Origin: Chamaea fasciata
Lineage: Eukaryota; Chordata; Aves; Passeriformes; Sylviidae
Assembly: GCA_029207755.1 (NCBI GenBank)
Contig: JARCOQ010000017.1
Coordinates: forward strand, 10,552,945-10,616,944
DNA: 64,000 nucleotides
Direction: 5' to 3'
Position numbers and translations under genes: made by a program. Positions 13,042-25,320 of the stretch are shown here, one piece after another. Position 1 is the stretch's first letter; every line of letters starts with the position of its first letter. Under the pieces are notes generated by a model. It was given only the letters and a program-made list of their open reading frames with translations, ran no database searches and was not told where the DNA came from.

Positions 13042-14429
13042 CTGGATTCACAATTTCAAGACCAAAAAAAATAGCATAAATCTTTAATATATCTACCCTG
13101 ACTCTGAAATTAACCCACTTTTGTTGATTCTGGGAAAGAAAAAGGAAATTTATTTAACTGTTATCCTAATACCCTGTAAATTTTTTCTAAAAAACAGTAG
13201 TCCAGAGACCCAGGGTGGAGAAAACCATTAAGGAGGTTTAGTTCTGGTTTCTTCCCACTCTCACGATGCCATTTGTTCACACAGAAGAAACATTCTCTAC
13301 AAAAATCCAACTTACTGCACGTTCTGATGGCTATAACCACGCATATGGAGGGCATTACGATACCACCAGGACAAAAATACAGAAAATGATTTAGAGGCAA
13401 CGCTTAGCAGAACATATAGTATCCCACCCTCCTGCTTCCTGACCAGCTTGGTAAGAAAGTATTTGCTTGATTGCTTTAAGAAGTTCTTGGCCACACCTCA
13501 TTTAACTTATTTTCCAGATCAATCAGGTCAAGCCCCTGAAAAATCCCCTCAGGTTGCCTTTTTAAACGTTGACTTGCTGCCTTTTAAGCAAACAAAATAG
13601 AAGTTTCCTTTTCAGCTGGCATGAGCTGGAGTCCAGATGCAGGGCTCCAACCCAAAAACAGCATTCAGCAAAGGACCCACATACCAAGCAGGATGACTGA
13701 TTTTTGCCTTCACTTCCCCTCCCCTTTTTTTTTTTCCCTGCCTTGGGAAATATTTGGGATGCACAAGTAGAGAGCCTTTTTTAGACATCGCCTGCTTCTA
13801 GGAAGAAAGGAGTGGGTGAATGGATACAATGGGCCCAGAAAGTAGAGCTGTTTAATCAAAGGCAGGCACGAACAAAAGAAAGCCAAGGAGCCCAGGAGGA
13901 TAATTATATTTCACACGTCAATTAACATTCTTTTGCTGCCACTTAAGAAATCCCATTTAATTGCCTGATTGTATAAGATGTTGCAGAGAAGGTGAATTGG
14001 CTGCAGTGGAGGGTGCCATGGTGCAGAGAGCACACAAAGCTGGACCAGAGCAAAGTCTGTCTGTCTGTTTGCCTGTTGTCTCCCGTGGATGGCACCAGAG
14101 CATCCCCAGCCTGTCCAGGATCACAGGCAGCCATCCCAAATCTCATCCCAGTCACTCCACAGCAACTGGGGTGTCAGCTCTTTATATTCCTATCACAATA
14201 GCAGTTAAAGGCTCCAACAGAGCTCTGTGAACACAACAAGACACTCTCTCCCTGTTAAGTTAAAGGCAAAGGAAAAGCAGCATGCTTGTAGCTAAGGCCT
14301 TGGACAGATTGAGCAATTTAATTAAGCAAGATCATAAGAGAAGAGCTGGAAAGTGGCCTCAGATCTCTGAGTCTCGAGTCTCAGCTCCTTAATAACAGGT
14401 ATTTTTCTTTCACTGGGATTTCTAAATGC

Positions 14430-14458
14430 TAAAAAAATAAAATAAAATAAAATAAAAA
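14430..14458. repeat. AAAAT-type pentanucleotide repeat
   Basis: Four consecutive copies of an aaaat-type unit are flanked by A runs. It is a simple repeat with no sign of function. Confidence 0.85.
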
Positions 14459-16071
14459 ATGCAAGCATCATCATCATCTTTCTTATATTCACTTTCCATG
14501 AGGGAAGAGGGGCTATAGGAAAAGGTCGATGTGCCCAGTGTTTGGCAAATATAAAATACATTTTTCCGATGCACAGAAATATTTTTTTTAAAAGTTTGAA
14601 AGCTGAGCAAACCATTTCTACTGGAAAATCTGCCCAAAAGAAAGCAAGCCAAAATACTTTTTTGATTATTTATTGGAACACATTTGAGCATTGCACGGGT
14701 GGCAAGTCAAAAAGCATCCTCCGCCGACCCTCTGGCTCCCACCACAGGCATCCTCAGCAGAGAAACTCTGTCCAAACCCTTCCGCCCCTCACACAGCAAC
14801 CACCTCCCTTCTGTGGCAAGTTTTTGTAGCCCTTTTTGTTTGGTGTTTTCAGTAATTGGGGTACATTTTTCAGAGTCCATGCTGAAATCCCCTCTGGATT
14901 CCTGCAGGAGCACAGACCTGCCCGACACTTCAGAGCAGCCTGGCTCAAAGAGCTGAGCCAGGAGACCTCATATCTAGCACTTTTTTTCTTTCTTCCCCCA
15001 AATTCTGTTGAAAAAGACTTTGACTTTGCACTTTGATCTGCAGGAGCACTTCTGCTGCACAAGTGTTGATTTGACATCCAGCTCCTACTTCATCCATCTT
15101 CTTCACCAACAGTGCCCACAAAACTTCTACACTTAGAGTACGTCTTAAATGTAGACTGGATAATACATAAACTTATGAATTCAAAGCTCACTGACACCAG
15201 GATATCTACAGAAATAGAGTTTAATCCAGCCATACAGAATAATAAATTTTAAAAGTCTTACAAGAAAAAGAAGTTAACTTCCCTCCACTTAGTGAGGATA
15301 ATGAAAGCTGAATTTTTCCTTTTGTCTTTATGGGGTGCTGTATATCTGATAGAGGAAAACCATATTAAAGATACAGCATGTTGTTATTTTTAAATCATGC
15401 CCTTTTCTCTGTCACTAAGAAGTAACAGATTTTATTCAATAAAGCAGTTAAAAATATATGCATTGTGACAGCCACACACACAAAAAGAATAAACAGGAAA
15501 TCATGAAGATTTTTTTTCCTGTTCTTTGAAGTGGAGACACTTTTTTCCACCTCAAAAAATACTACATTAATTTAGATTAACTGAAAACACTACTACTTTT
15601 TTTGATTAATTGCATGATCTTTCCACAAAGTATGTGACTCCTTAGGCAGTCTTGCCATATGGACTTAAAAGTCTCCACGGATGGACTGCAGCTCCACCAT
15701 AGATCTGTTTCAAATCAGCTCTCTCTGCTCAGTGTCTACAGCAGGAGCTATTTATGAAATAGGACTTAGGAACTTCTGATTTGAACACACTGATTTCTTT
15801 TAAGGTATTTAATTGTCACTAATTTTGACTTGCTATTGTCAAGTAAGAGCTGTTATTATAATTTTTAACTTCTTATTAACACAATCTGTGACATTTACTT
15901 GCAACTAAAGAATATGCTTTTTAAACTAATTTTTAAAAAAAGTAAATTTTAGAGTTGTAAGCCATATCTTTAGAGCACAGGACAAATGTTATATGAAATT
16001 GAATTTAACTGACCAGGTCAGCTGGCTCTCCTGCCAACCTTCAGCCATGCCAGGCTCTCCCTGACCTGCAA

Positions 16072-16256
16072 TGAGTTGGCACAGGGTGCCCAGAGAAGCT
16101 GTGGCTGTCCCTGGATCCCTGGAAGTGTCCAAGGCCAGGCTGGACAGGGCTTGGAGCAACCTGAGACAGTAGAAGTTGTCCCTGCCACGACAGGGGTGGG
16201 ACTGGATGAGTTTTAAGGTCCATTCCCACCCAAACCACTCTGGGATTTTGTGAAAC
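16072..16256 (+). mobile_element. CR1 LINE, 5'-truncated 3' end
   Basis: The sequence follows the canonical avian CR1 3' region closely. It has the 'cacagggtgcccagagaagctg' block, 'ccctggaagtgt', 'aaggccaggctggacag', 'tggagcaacctg', 'gtccctgcc', 'gactggatga', 'aaggtcc' and 'cccaaaccactc', and it ends in a degraded terminal octamer region (gggattttgtgaa). Only the last 185 bp or so is present, which is the usual severe 5' truncation of CR1. Retained similarity suggests moderate age. No reverse-transcriptase frame survives. It is one of the main reasons for calling the window avian. Confidence 0.9.
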
Positions 16257-18229
16257 TGAAAGGAACCCCTGGCACTGCTTGAGGAAATTAAAGCAAAAGA
16301 TGAACTTTCAGAGAGGGTCACCAGAATGTTCCATTTCACTGGACAAACACACACAGTTTGAAGGTGACTAAAGTAAACCCATTAAAACTTAATACCCACT
16401 AAACCATTAAAACTTATTTTCATATGTAGCCAACATTTTTGTGGATGCCATTTTACATCTGCAATTTCCTTACTGAGACATGCAACTCCTTGTCTTACCC
16501 TATGTACACACCCACCCCTTGGAGTCACAAACCTTGTTCCTGTTATTTCTCAAAGCAGACTGGAGAGGCAAAAATGGAAGTAGAACTTTTTACGAGTGCC
16601 AAGCCATGCCATGCAAAGCTCAGGCAAGATTAATGCTGGTAAAGGGTAAAAAAAGGAAAAAGAAAATAAGAAAAAAGGCAGAACGTTTCTTTGAACCAGT
16701 GATTTGTTAAATCGGTGTTGTAGTAGATTAGAAGGTGAGAGTTTCCAAACCTGAGCTGTAGCAGTGATACTGGCAGGAACTTCAGAGCGGTACAGTCTCC
16801 TTCCTCGGACCTGCAGCACAGTTATGCAGGGTCTCTGAGCAGTAACACAGACCACTGCCAGGATGTCAAACATGTTCCCTCTATCTCCAGTGACTTTCAG
16901 TAGATTTAATCAATCTCTGTCTCTGTCTTCACCTCAAAGGTGCTCAATACCTTCGAAAAAACCTAAATATTTGAAATGAAGGATGCGATGCACAACAAAT
17001 ACCACCAGGAGCTGGGGACCTCCACAATCCTTCCTGCCTTCAGTTCTACTTCAGCACCTTTCCACCCTCCTTCTCAAATATAAGCATAGAGTGAAACAAA
17101 CATTTAAAATCAAAAAAAGAAACAAAAAGCCTCCAAAGAGGCTTTCTGAACAGTAGGGAATTCAGCCAGACATGAAGCCTTTAAACTAAGGACAAAATTA
17201 ATAAACCCATGACATATTAGTCATATTTCTCCAAGCATTGTAGCAAGACACTTAGAACTAATGGGGGATACAGAAGGAATGGGAGAGAAAAGAAGGATGG
17301 TTTAATGGCTGAAGAACTTCACTGGGAATTGCAATTTTTGTTTTCTGTTTTCAGTTTGCTATAGACCTCCTGGATACCAAACCAGTCAATTAATTTGCCC
17401 ACCTGTTTTTTAAGCAAGATAATGACAATAGTTGTTCCTTTCCTGTGCCTGCATCTGTCCAAAAACTCATTTTCCTTTTTCTTTTCTCACAGATTGGGGT
17501 GCAAGCTCCCACAGTACACCATAGACAGCACATCTTCAGTCAACTGTTAAAAAAAGCAAAGGTTTGTGATTACGCTTTTTTTAACAAAAATGCTTAGAAA
17601 TCAGTGTTAATCACAACTCAATTTCTTAATTTACTACTTTTTTACTAAAATCTGTTTTATTAACATATTTATTCATACAGAATAAGTTTTCAGACTAAAT
17701 CTTAATGAGAAAAAAAAGCAAAAACAACCTCCTCTAGTCTTTTTGTTGTTATTTTTAAACCCGAACTAGCCTTTTATGCGCACAGCTCCTGTATCAGGAT
17801 ATTTCACCCTCTGGTTTGGAAAAGCCTGGATTTTCCTCACTACTGGCTGTTCAGAGGAGCAGCCATGGGCTGCTGCAGTCAGCTCAAGACCAGCAAGGGC
17901 TGGCATTGCATGCCAGGAGCCTGGACCAAAGCCCAGTCATGTTTGAGCTATTAGAGATCTAAGAATGTAAAAGGAGACAGAAGCAAATGAAAAGAAAAAT
18001 AAATAAATAAAGGAAAGTGTTTAGAGGAGGGCTGGGAAAAGAAAAAATGCGGGCCCTACTGGAGATTAAAACTTTGTTCAGTGTCCAAAATCCAAAAGCA
18101 GCTCTTCTGTGGGTTGGCTCCTGCTTCTCTACAAACAAGCTGGCCCTGTTTGTAACCTGTATTAATTGATGGAGCCACCAGCAGAGGCAGAGCCCATCCC
18201 AATCCCTGCCCTGCTGTTTGCCCGCTGTT
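16257..18229. other. Non-coding stretch
   Basis: I see no gene, RNA or clear repeat here apart from short A-rich runs. Open frames are at most about 120 codons and none is recognisable. Confidence 0.55.
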
Positions 18230-18740
18230 GCAGAGGCAGATCACGCGGAGGGAGCTGCCGGGGGGTCACTCGGCAGTGATGTCCTTTCAGCTGCTCGGGA
18301 CGGCTCTGTGTGCGCTGAAAGCAGTGTGACCGTCCTGCCGGGGACGGGCTGAGCTGTCCGGCGGCCTCGGGCTGCCCAGGGAATGTCCCCGATGTCCCCA
18401 GCCCGGTGTCACAGCCGGCTCCTCCGGAGCGCTGCCCTGCAGCGGGGCACGGGAGGGGAAACGCGCACGGCGAGAAGGGATGGGATCACCCTCCCTCTCC
18501 CCACACACTCTCCTTTTGTAAACCCGGGAAAAGCCATTTTCAAACACACGCCCGCACTCAGAATGAACGCAGTGTGTCCTAAATAGCCGCCAATGCCGTT
18601 TTGGTGGAAAGAGAAGATCTTTATCCCGCGGCACGCCGGGGTCACCGCGGCTTGGGTTAGGTGGCAGAGTGCAGGGAGCGCCTGGTGGGCTCGGGCTGGG
18701 GACAGCTCTGCTCCCGAGAGCTTCGCTCTCTCAAATGAGA
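18230..18740. promoter_or_regulatory. CpG-island-like patch, possible promoter
   Basis: By eye there are roughly 35-45 CpG dinucleotides in about 500 bp of GC-rich sequence, far above the surrounding DNA, where CpG is rare. This is the only such patch outside the LTR element. In vertebrates, CpG islands usually mark transcription start regions or exon-1 sequence. A splice-donor-like CAG|GTAACT lies at 18759-18763 just downstream on the plus strand, with a second GTAAG-type site a few bases later. Both strands have frames of about 110 codons across the patch, but neither resembles a protein I know. It could be a promoter of an unrecognised transcript or a GC-rich repeat; I cannot assign a gene or direction. 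Confidence 0.4.
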
Positions 18741-21700
18741 GCAAATTTACTTCTTTAGCAGGTAACTGTAAGTAGATTTAGGCACCTTATAGAGTCGTCA
18801 TCTGGCACAGGCAGTGCAACGAGTTTGAGTGACAAGGCTGTAATACAGGTACAACACCACAAGACTGATTACCCGGAGAGGCTGGAAGCTGTCGAGCTCT
18901 CCCCACCCTGTGCTTGGCCAGCAGGAGATCAAGCCACTTGCTTTAAAATAACCCAACCGGTGAGCAGCCTCTTTCATTCCCTCTCTGCCCCCAGAGGTTA
19001 TAAAAACACTCCCACCGATGCCTTTGAGGAGATCCCTCACAAAGCACCAGTTCTTTTCAGAACAGAGCTCTGTTTTCTCTATCACTGGTAACTCTCTCCA
19101 TTCATTTTTTCCCAGGTTACTCCTACTCATGAGCACCTGCGAGGTTCAGACTGCCTCTGTCCACAAGTGTTCTGCTGAGTTTACCCACAGACTGTTCAGT
19201 TTTCTGAACTGCTGGTTCTTCCTGTTTTCCCTTTGTTTTGTTCTGGAGCTAGGAAAAGACTCATTTCTTGGGATCAGGATAGAACTGTCCATTCCAGAGT
19301 AGGTGAAGCTGTTACATTTGGGGCTCCAGTTACCACACTGACAAAGTGAGGAAAACAAGATCATTGAAGAGCCAAATCCACCCTCCAGATTACTGCAGCA
19401 CATGCGATCTTTATGGAAACCAGCTATAACCTCAAATCCAGACATTATCGAAGGTGCCATAAAATGATATCTTTTACTGATACAAAGACATTTGAATTGT
19501 AGTAAAGCCATGAAAATGTTTCAAGGTAAGCCACCCTGCCTGGGAGGCAAAGACAGACATTCAGTGATCCACCAGGAAGCAGAGTGAGCTGGATGCAAGG
19601 GGTCAGGGTATGAAGTCAATGTGCATTGTGACTCCTGGCACATGTAACCAGGGCTGTATTTGCATTTATGCAACAGAGAGCTCATGAGCAGTTCTGTTTA
19701 GTCCTAAATTCCACAAAAAAAGCATTAGGGACAGTAGGGGTAAAAAGAGAGTCACCGCACTGTTCTCTAGACTGATTTGCACCCACTGGAGCCACGAGGG
19801 GGGATCACATCAGGGCACACACTCCATGTGTGCGTGTCTGAGACAGCTCCTAAACCACCCCTCTCTGGAGCACTTCAGAATATCCCAGGAGTTCCTGGAG
19901 CTCCAGCAGGGATCAGAGCTAACATCAGGATTTTCAGTCTGTCCCTCACAAACTTTATGTTTGTTTTTTTCTTTTTACTTTTGTAATCGTGTTTCCAAAA
20001 CCTTACTCAAAAACTTAACCCTTTGCCAGAGCAAGGGGTGTTTTTATTTGAGGCTTAACAAATTATTCAATTCCACTCTGATCCAGAAGAGACACACAAA
20101 AATCTGAATAAAAAGTTGGGAATGGACAATCTTCTGGGGTACTGGATGTTCAGGTATCATTCTCTCGAGATTTCCAGAGTGAATTTTTATTCCATAGAGC
20201 CCTGGCTGCCTGCTGCCCCTCTAAAAGTCATTGGTCTGTAGATTATGCCCATGCCTACCATACCTGCAGGAATGTTACACTACACCAGGGCTTCAAAGTG
20301 ATACTAAAATACAGATTAAAATAACACACATTATATTAGATAATATTTAGTTAACTCCCTTTCTTCCATCCTGACTTCAGAAATAAAATTATTTTTAAGA
20401 CTATTCACATTTTAAAAAATACAATTTATTCCTACTTCCTAGCAGCTTCCTCAGAATTTACATCACTAAAGGACTTCTAGTGATCATTGAAATTTCTGCC
20501 CTCTCTCTTACACCTTTACATTGTCGCAGGCCATAAAATTCACTTTGTGGATGCAGTTGTGGGTTTGGAGACAGCATCCTGCAAAATTGGATTAACAGTG
20601 CAAAATCTTCCTCTGTTATGATAAATATTTTCACAAAAGAAATACTTTTCCCTTTCAAAAGTAAAGCTTCATAACAAGAACATAATGCAAAATGTTATAA
20701 AGTTAACGGGAAAGGCAGAACTGTGATCATGAAATATCTTCCAGCATCAACTTGGAAGAAGTAATCCCCTAAGTAGCACAAACTTCACGATGAGATATCA
20801 TTAAGGGCATAAATGGGGCATAACTTCAATACAGATGCCATCAATATATTCATTTCTTATAAGAAATTAGAGAAAATTCCAACCTTTTTTTTCCAAATGT
20901 GACTGTTGCACTGCTCAGTGAGAACTTGAGTTGTGCAGAGATTCAGAGCCCGGGTTTGAAATACTTTGCAGTTGTTAGAAATATTTATTTTGCCACTTGG
21001 AAAGCATTGCACTCTGTGTGTGTGTGTGGTTTTTTCCCTACTACAGTCTGGGTTTTCAGAGGGTTTTTTTTACTCTCACATAATGCAAGAGAAATTTCTG
21101 GATCGGCTTTGCCCAACATTTTGGAGAGACCATAATTTTTGACAGCCACCAAGAAACACAAATTCCAGCCTAACAGGTATTTTTTTCCAGAGACCCTAAA
21201 GCACTGAAAACAGTGTCATAATGGGAGATGTTTCGCAACCTTAACTGCAGAGTGGCTGCTCCTGGCGCCGTGATGCTCCATGGACCTGCAGAGATACACA
21301 CAGAAAAGAGGCACTGGAGATTGCAGTTGATCTTTTTTTCCTGTCTTTTTAACTCAAATTATATGCTGTAGTCCGTAGGATGAGTTCTCTGGATAGAGCT
21401 GTATCTGAAGGAAACTTTGTCCTCATACTGCAAAAGGAAACCAAAAATAGAGGCTTTGCCAGTCTGGGGCTTTCCTAGTAGCCCACTTGTAATGAATGTA
21501 GGAAAGGACACGGTGGCCTACTTTTAAAAGGATATTTCTGCCAAGTCACAAAATAATAAGAGAAAGAATTTATGGTATAACCAAGAAAATATCTTTAGGT
21601 TGTGGAAATTATGATGGATGACATCTCTTGCCCCTGTTGCCTGTGATCTGTTTGAACATATACAAGACCTTAATTACAGCCTTGAAGTAAACGATCAGGC

Positions 21701-24700
21701 TTAAGGAACACTCTTGGCCCAAATGGAGGAGCAATCCAGGCAAAGGAACAGAGCTGGAATAAGCAGAAGTGTTGAGGTACTGGAGGATGAGCTGAACCTG
21801 GGAATGAGAGTGACTCAAAAGCACCAACATTTGTCCTATTGTCTTTTACGGTAGGCAGTGCAATCCCACATCTCCAGTATTTATTAATTCATTCTCTTTG
21901 GCAGCCAAAAACAGGCTTTCCCTGATCATATACTTGCAAATCTGAAAGCAGCAAAAAAAGACCAAGTTCCTCAATATGAAATACTGAAGCCAGAAAAATT
22001 ATTCCATATGCCTTCCCCTTACACAGCCTAAGACATGCTCTATCTCCAATGATTTTACCTCAAGTAAAATGTGCTAAGCCAAAAATGGCCAAACTTTTAG
22101 CACTAAAAGAAGCCCAGGGTCCATTTCACCAGAGATCCCCAAATTCAGGCTCACAGATGGAGGTATAGAGATGGCACTAGGCTGAAGTATTTTTACCAAA
22201 ACCATGAACCCTGGAACTGACTTTAGATCCCAGCCTTGCCTAGGGAATCTCAAGCATCTTCAGGATGGTTCCTCACCCACACTTCAACACTAGCAAACAG
22301 ACTTTAGCAGATATTGAGTTTTGCAGCCCGCTCTGAAAGGTCAGGTGAAGTGCTGGGTTTTTGCAAGAATAGCTGAAATTTGACAGGAAAATTCTAAGTC
22401 TGTGTTTACTTCAACTAGGACACAGAAGACTGTGCAAGATGTTGACTGAAGCTTATAAGATGATGTAAGAAATGGTGCACAAGGACCCCGACTGAGAGGT
22501 CACTGTGAGGAAATAAAACACAGCAAAAAGGTGTTTTCACACCATGTGTAACCAAGCCCTTGCATTCATGGCCATACAAATTTAAATATTGTAGCTGCAC
22601 TGACAGAAAAGCAAGGTAAATTGGTGACCAGCAATGAGCTGGATATCAACAGAAACTAAAGTTGGCTGGATTCCACCATGCACCAAGTAATCACTGGAGA
22701 GGCCCTCTTGTTCCAGATTTACTCACACAGGTAAATCTCCTAAGTAATTTCCTCCACTGCAGGCTTTTGCTGTCCGCTGAAATATGAAGTTCTGCCCAGT
22801 GCAGACATCAATATGCAAAATTAGGTGGCACGTCCAAAGGCAAACCATGTAGGGCCAAGCACAGAATGTACACACAAATCAGTATATTTTTTTCTCCCAA
22901 TTTTTCTAATAAAACAAGCTCTTTAAAATAGGAGGTGGGAGAAAATCATACCAGAGGAGCCCGATGAACTCCTCCTGCCACCATCAACATAACATGGGTT
23001 AAAGAATCCCACCTCTGGTGAAGGAAGACTGTGCTTCCCTTCTGCATAAGTAAACATGGTTTTGGGCAGCACCTTGAGGCTGACCCACAGGCTTTTTCTA
23101 AAAAACCTGATCTGAAGTTAGAGTCCAAGTGGTGATGGATTTATCACTTCCCTTGGTAAACTGCTCCTATAGTTAATTATCCTTACTATTTAAGTTACGT
23201 CTCATTTCCAGTTTCTGAGAAAAAATTGCTGCAGGCCTCATAGTATTTTTTCTACAGTGTCGATATGCATGTTTTTTGTGTGTGCACACCCACACACATG
23301 CTTGTTTAAAATAATCCCTCTAATTTCTAAAGAAGTGTTCTTTTTCCACATGCAATATTGTATTATCACTGGATCTGAGAGCTGGGATTTTAATTCAGAA
23401 CGGCTGCTACACTGATATGTAGTTGTATGGCAAAAGATTCCTGTTCCCTACCCGAAGTCAGGCTTCCTAAGGCAAACTGACAGCAAGCAGTTGGATTTCC
23501 CTTCGAAAAATAGGAGTTGCAAAAGGTCTATATTTTCTCCTACGTTTCTAGGCACAGAACTGAATGCATGCGTGTATTTCATCAGTTACTGCTGCATGGT
23601 TTACATTATAACTATTAAAAGGCTAGCCACTGCTTATAATTATCAAACGTAGGCTTATAGACAAGTTTACGTCCAAGTTATGAGACATCTTAAAAAAAGA
23701 CTCTTCAGCCAACTCACGGTCAACATGAATTTTTCTTTTTTTCCCAAACGTTCTAGAGTTTTCACAGCTTTTCTTTTGTGATCCTGTCATGCTACTATTA
23801 TTAACATTCTGAAAACTTCTGAAAAGACTGAAAGATACGAAGCTGTATCGAGGAGGCTACATGAAAAGAGAGCTTGCTTTGTCTCTACTCCTGCAAAATT
23901 TCTGCTGTCCAGCTGCAGTGTCTCTCACAGACGATGAATCATATGCCTAGAAAGAAACTACATATCTGAGTAAACCACATTGGGTTGCTGTCTCTGTTTG
24001 GTTACATATTAGGTAAACCCAACCAATCAAAGCTCATCAGCTGACACAGAAGCCAGTGGAATTAAAACGCAGACACACAAAAATTCTTGTAAATTATTAG
24101 TAGGGTCACACAAGGCCTTAAATATTGAGAAAAGCAAAACAATCTATTAATAACTGAAACGCTGATAAAGTTTCTGCAGAGTCTAAAAGAGAAGAGACAA
24201 GCAAGAGGTGGAATTTCCAAGTTTTTGCGGTCAGTGAATTTTTAATCTGATGCGAAAATGCTTGCGTGCCTCCATGTCCCAGGACAACCAGGACCCAGGG
24301 CTGAGAGACAGTTCAGCTGGGGGTAAATGTATTAAAGGATTATGGAAAAGGGGGGGAAACAAAGGTAGGGAAAACATCGTAAATTATTCTGGTCATATGC
24401 AAAGCGAGACATGTTTTTATGCAACATCAGAAGCAGATGAGCTGGCAGCTGTGACCCAACTGGGCCAGCCTCTGTTGTTTCTGCTGCTGTTTGCATCAGA
24501 CCTCTGGGATTTGCTCTAGCAGGAGACCATGAACACTGTCTGGAGATCCAGAGCAACTCAGGAGGCTGTTCTGAAAGAACGAGCGGGGTTCAGGGAGCCA
24601 ACAGAAAAAGATTTGTCCTACAAAGCCTCCAGCAGCAGGATGAACACCACACTGAGCAACCCAGAGGTGCTGCTGCGCTGCCAGGGCCCAGCACGATGCA

Positions 24701-25239
24701 TCCCACGGGGTGCCAGCCTGCCAGAGCCCACAGCAAGCCTGATGGAATGGGCTCATCCTGCTGGCAGCTGAACAGCATCTTCGGGAAAACCGTGGCTTTA
24801 ATGTGCAAGCAGTGTGCAGAGTAACCTGATCCAGTCACAGCTTGTGTCACCTCAGGTCAGAAATTATAGAGAAAGAAGAAACTGTGGGTTTTGTTTGTTT
24901 ATTTGGTTGAAATATGTGGCCAGTGCAAAGATCTGTTGTCAAATGGAAACCATTGGTTGAGAAGTATTGAAAAAAAGAAACAGTCCCAAGAGAAGGGCCC
25001 TCTGTGCCACAGTGCAAAATCCACAGGCCCCCAATCCCCTTTAAGGCTCTGTCCGAGCAGGTTTAAACTCGATTCTCCACAGATCCCAGAAAAACTGCTT
25101 TGTATTACATCCAAATCCCAGCATTAGGCTGTAGAGCTGCAAGGCAGAAGCCAGTTTGCACTGAAAAGAAAGTCTCCCTGAACACCAAGTTATCTGCTAG
25201 CTGTCCTTTCAAGAACATATAAATATACTTCCTGCTGAA
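18741..25239. other. Non-coding stretch
   Basis: No gene is recognised. A short GT repeat lies at about 21014-21028. The sequence between about 23540 and 24250 is complex and contains several ATTA/TAAT cores; it may contain conserved non-coding elements, which is untested. Open frames stay at or below about 121 codons. Confidence 0.5.
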
Positions 25240-25320
25240 GTGGCATCTGGTCTGGCCACTGGCTGGAACAAGACACTGGGCTGGATGAACCAGTGGCCTG
25301 TGCTGGTGACACTGATCCCC
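25240..25320 (+). mobile_element. Ancient amniote repeat fragment (CR1-like 3' end)
   Basis: The block 'tctggtctggccactggctggaa...gacactgggctggatgaacc' matches my memory of a repeat 3' end that is common in reptile and bird genomes and usually followed by a 'ggtctgac' motif. Here that motif is degraded. The fragment is short and old, and the family name is uncertain. Confidence 0.4.

Larger units (their letters stand above)
12346..16071. other. Non-coding stretch with microsatellites
   Basis: No gene is recognised. The minus strand 12416-12967 is open for 183 codons, but the translation is proline- and glycine-rich without a recognisable domain and is likely spurious. The stretch also holds the TA/CA repeat annotated separately, a short TCTG repeat (about 14057-14072) and an AAAAT-type repeat (14430-14458). 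The sequence around 13900-13980 has several ATTA/TAAT cores and could be a conserved non-coding element, but I cannot test this. Confidence 0.5.
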
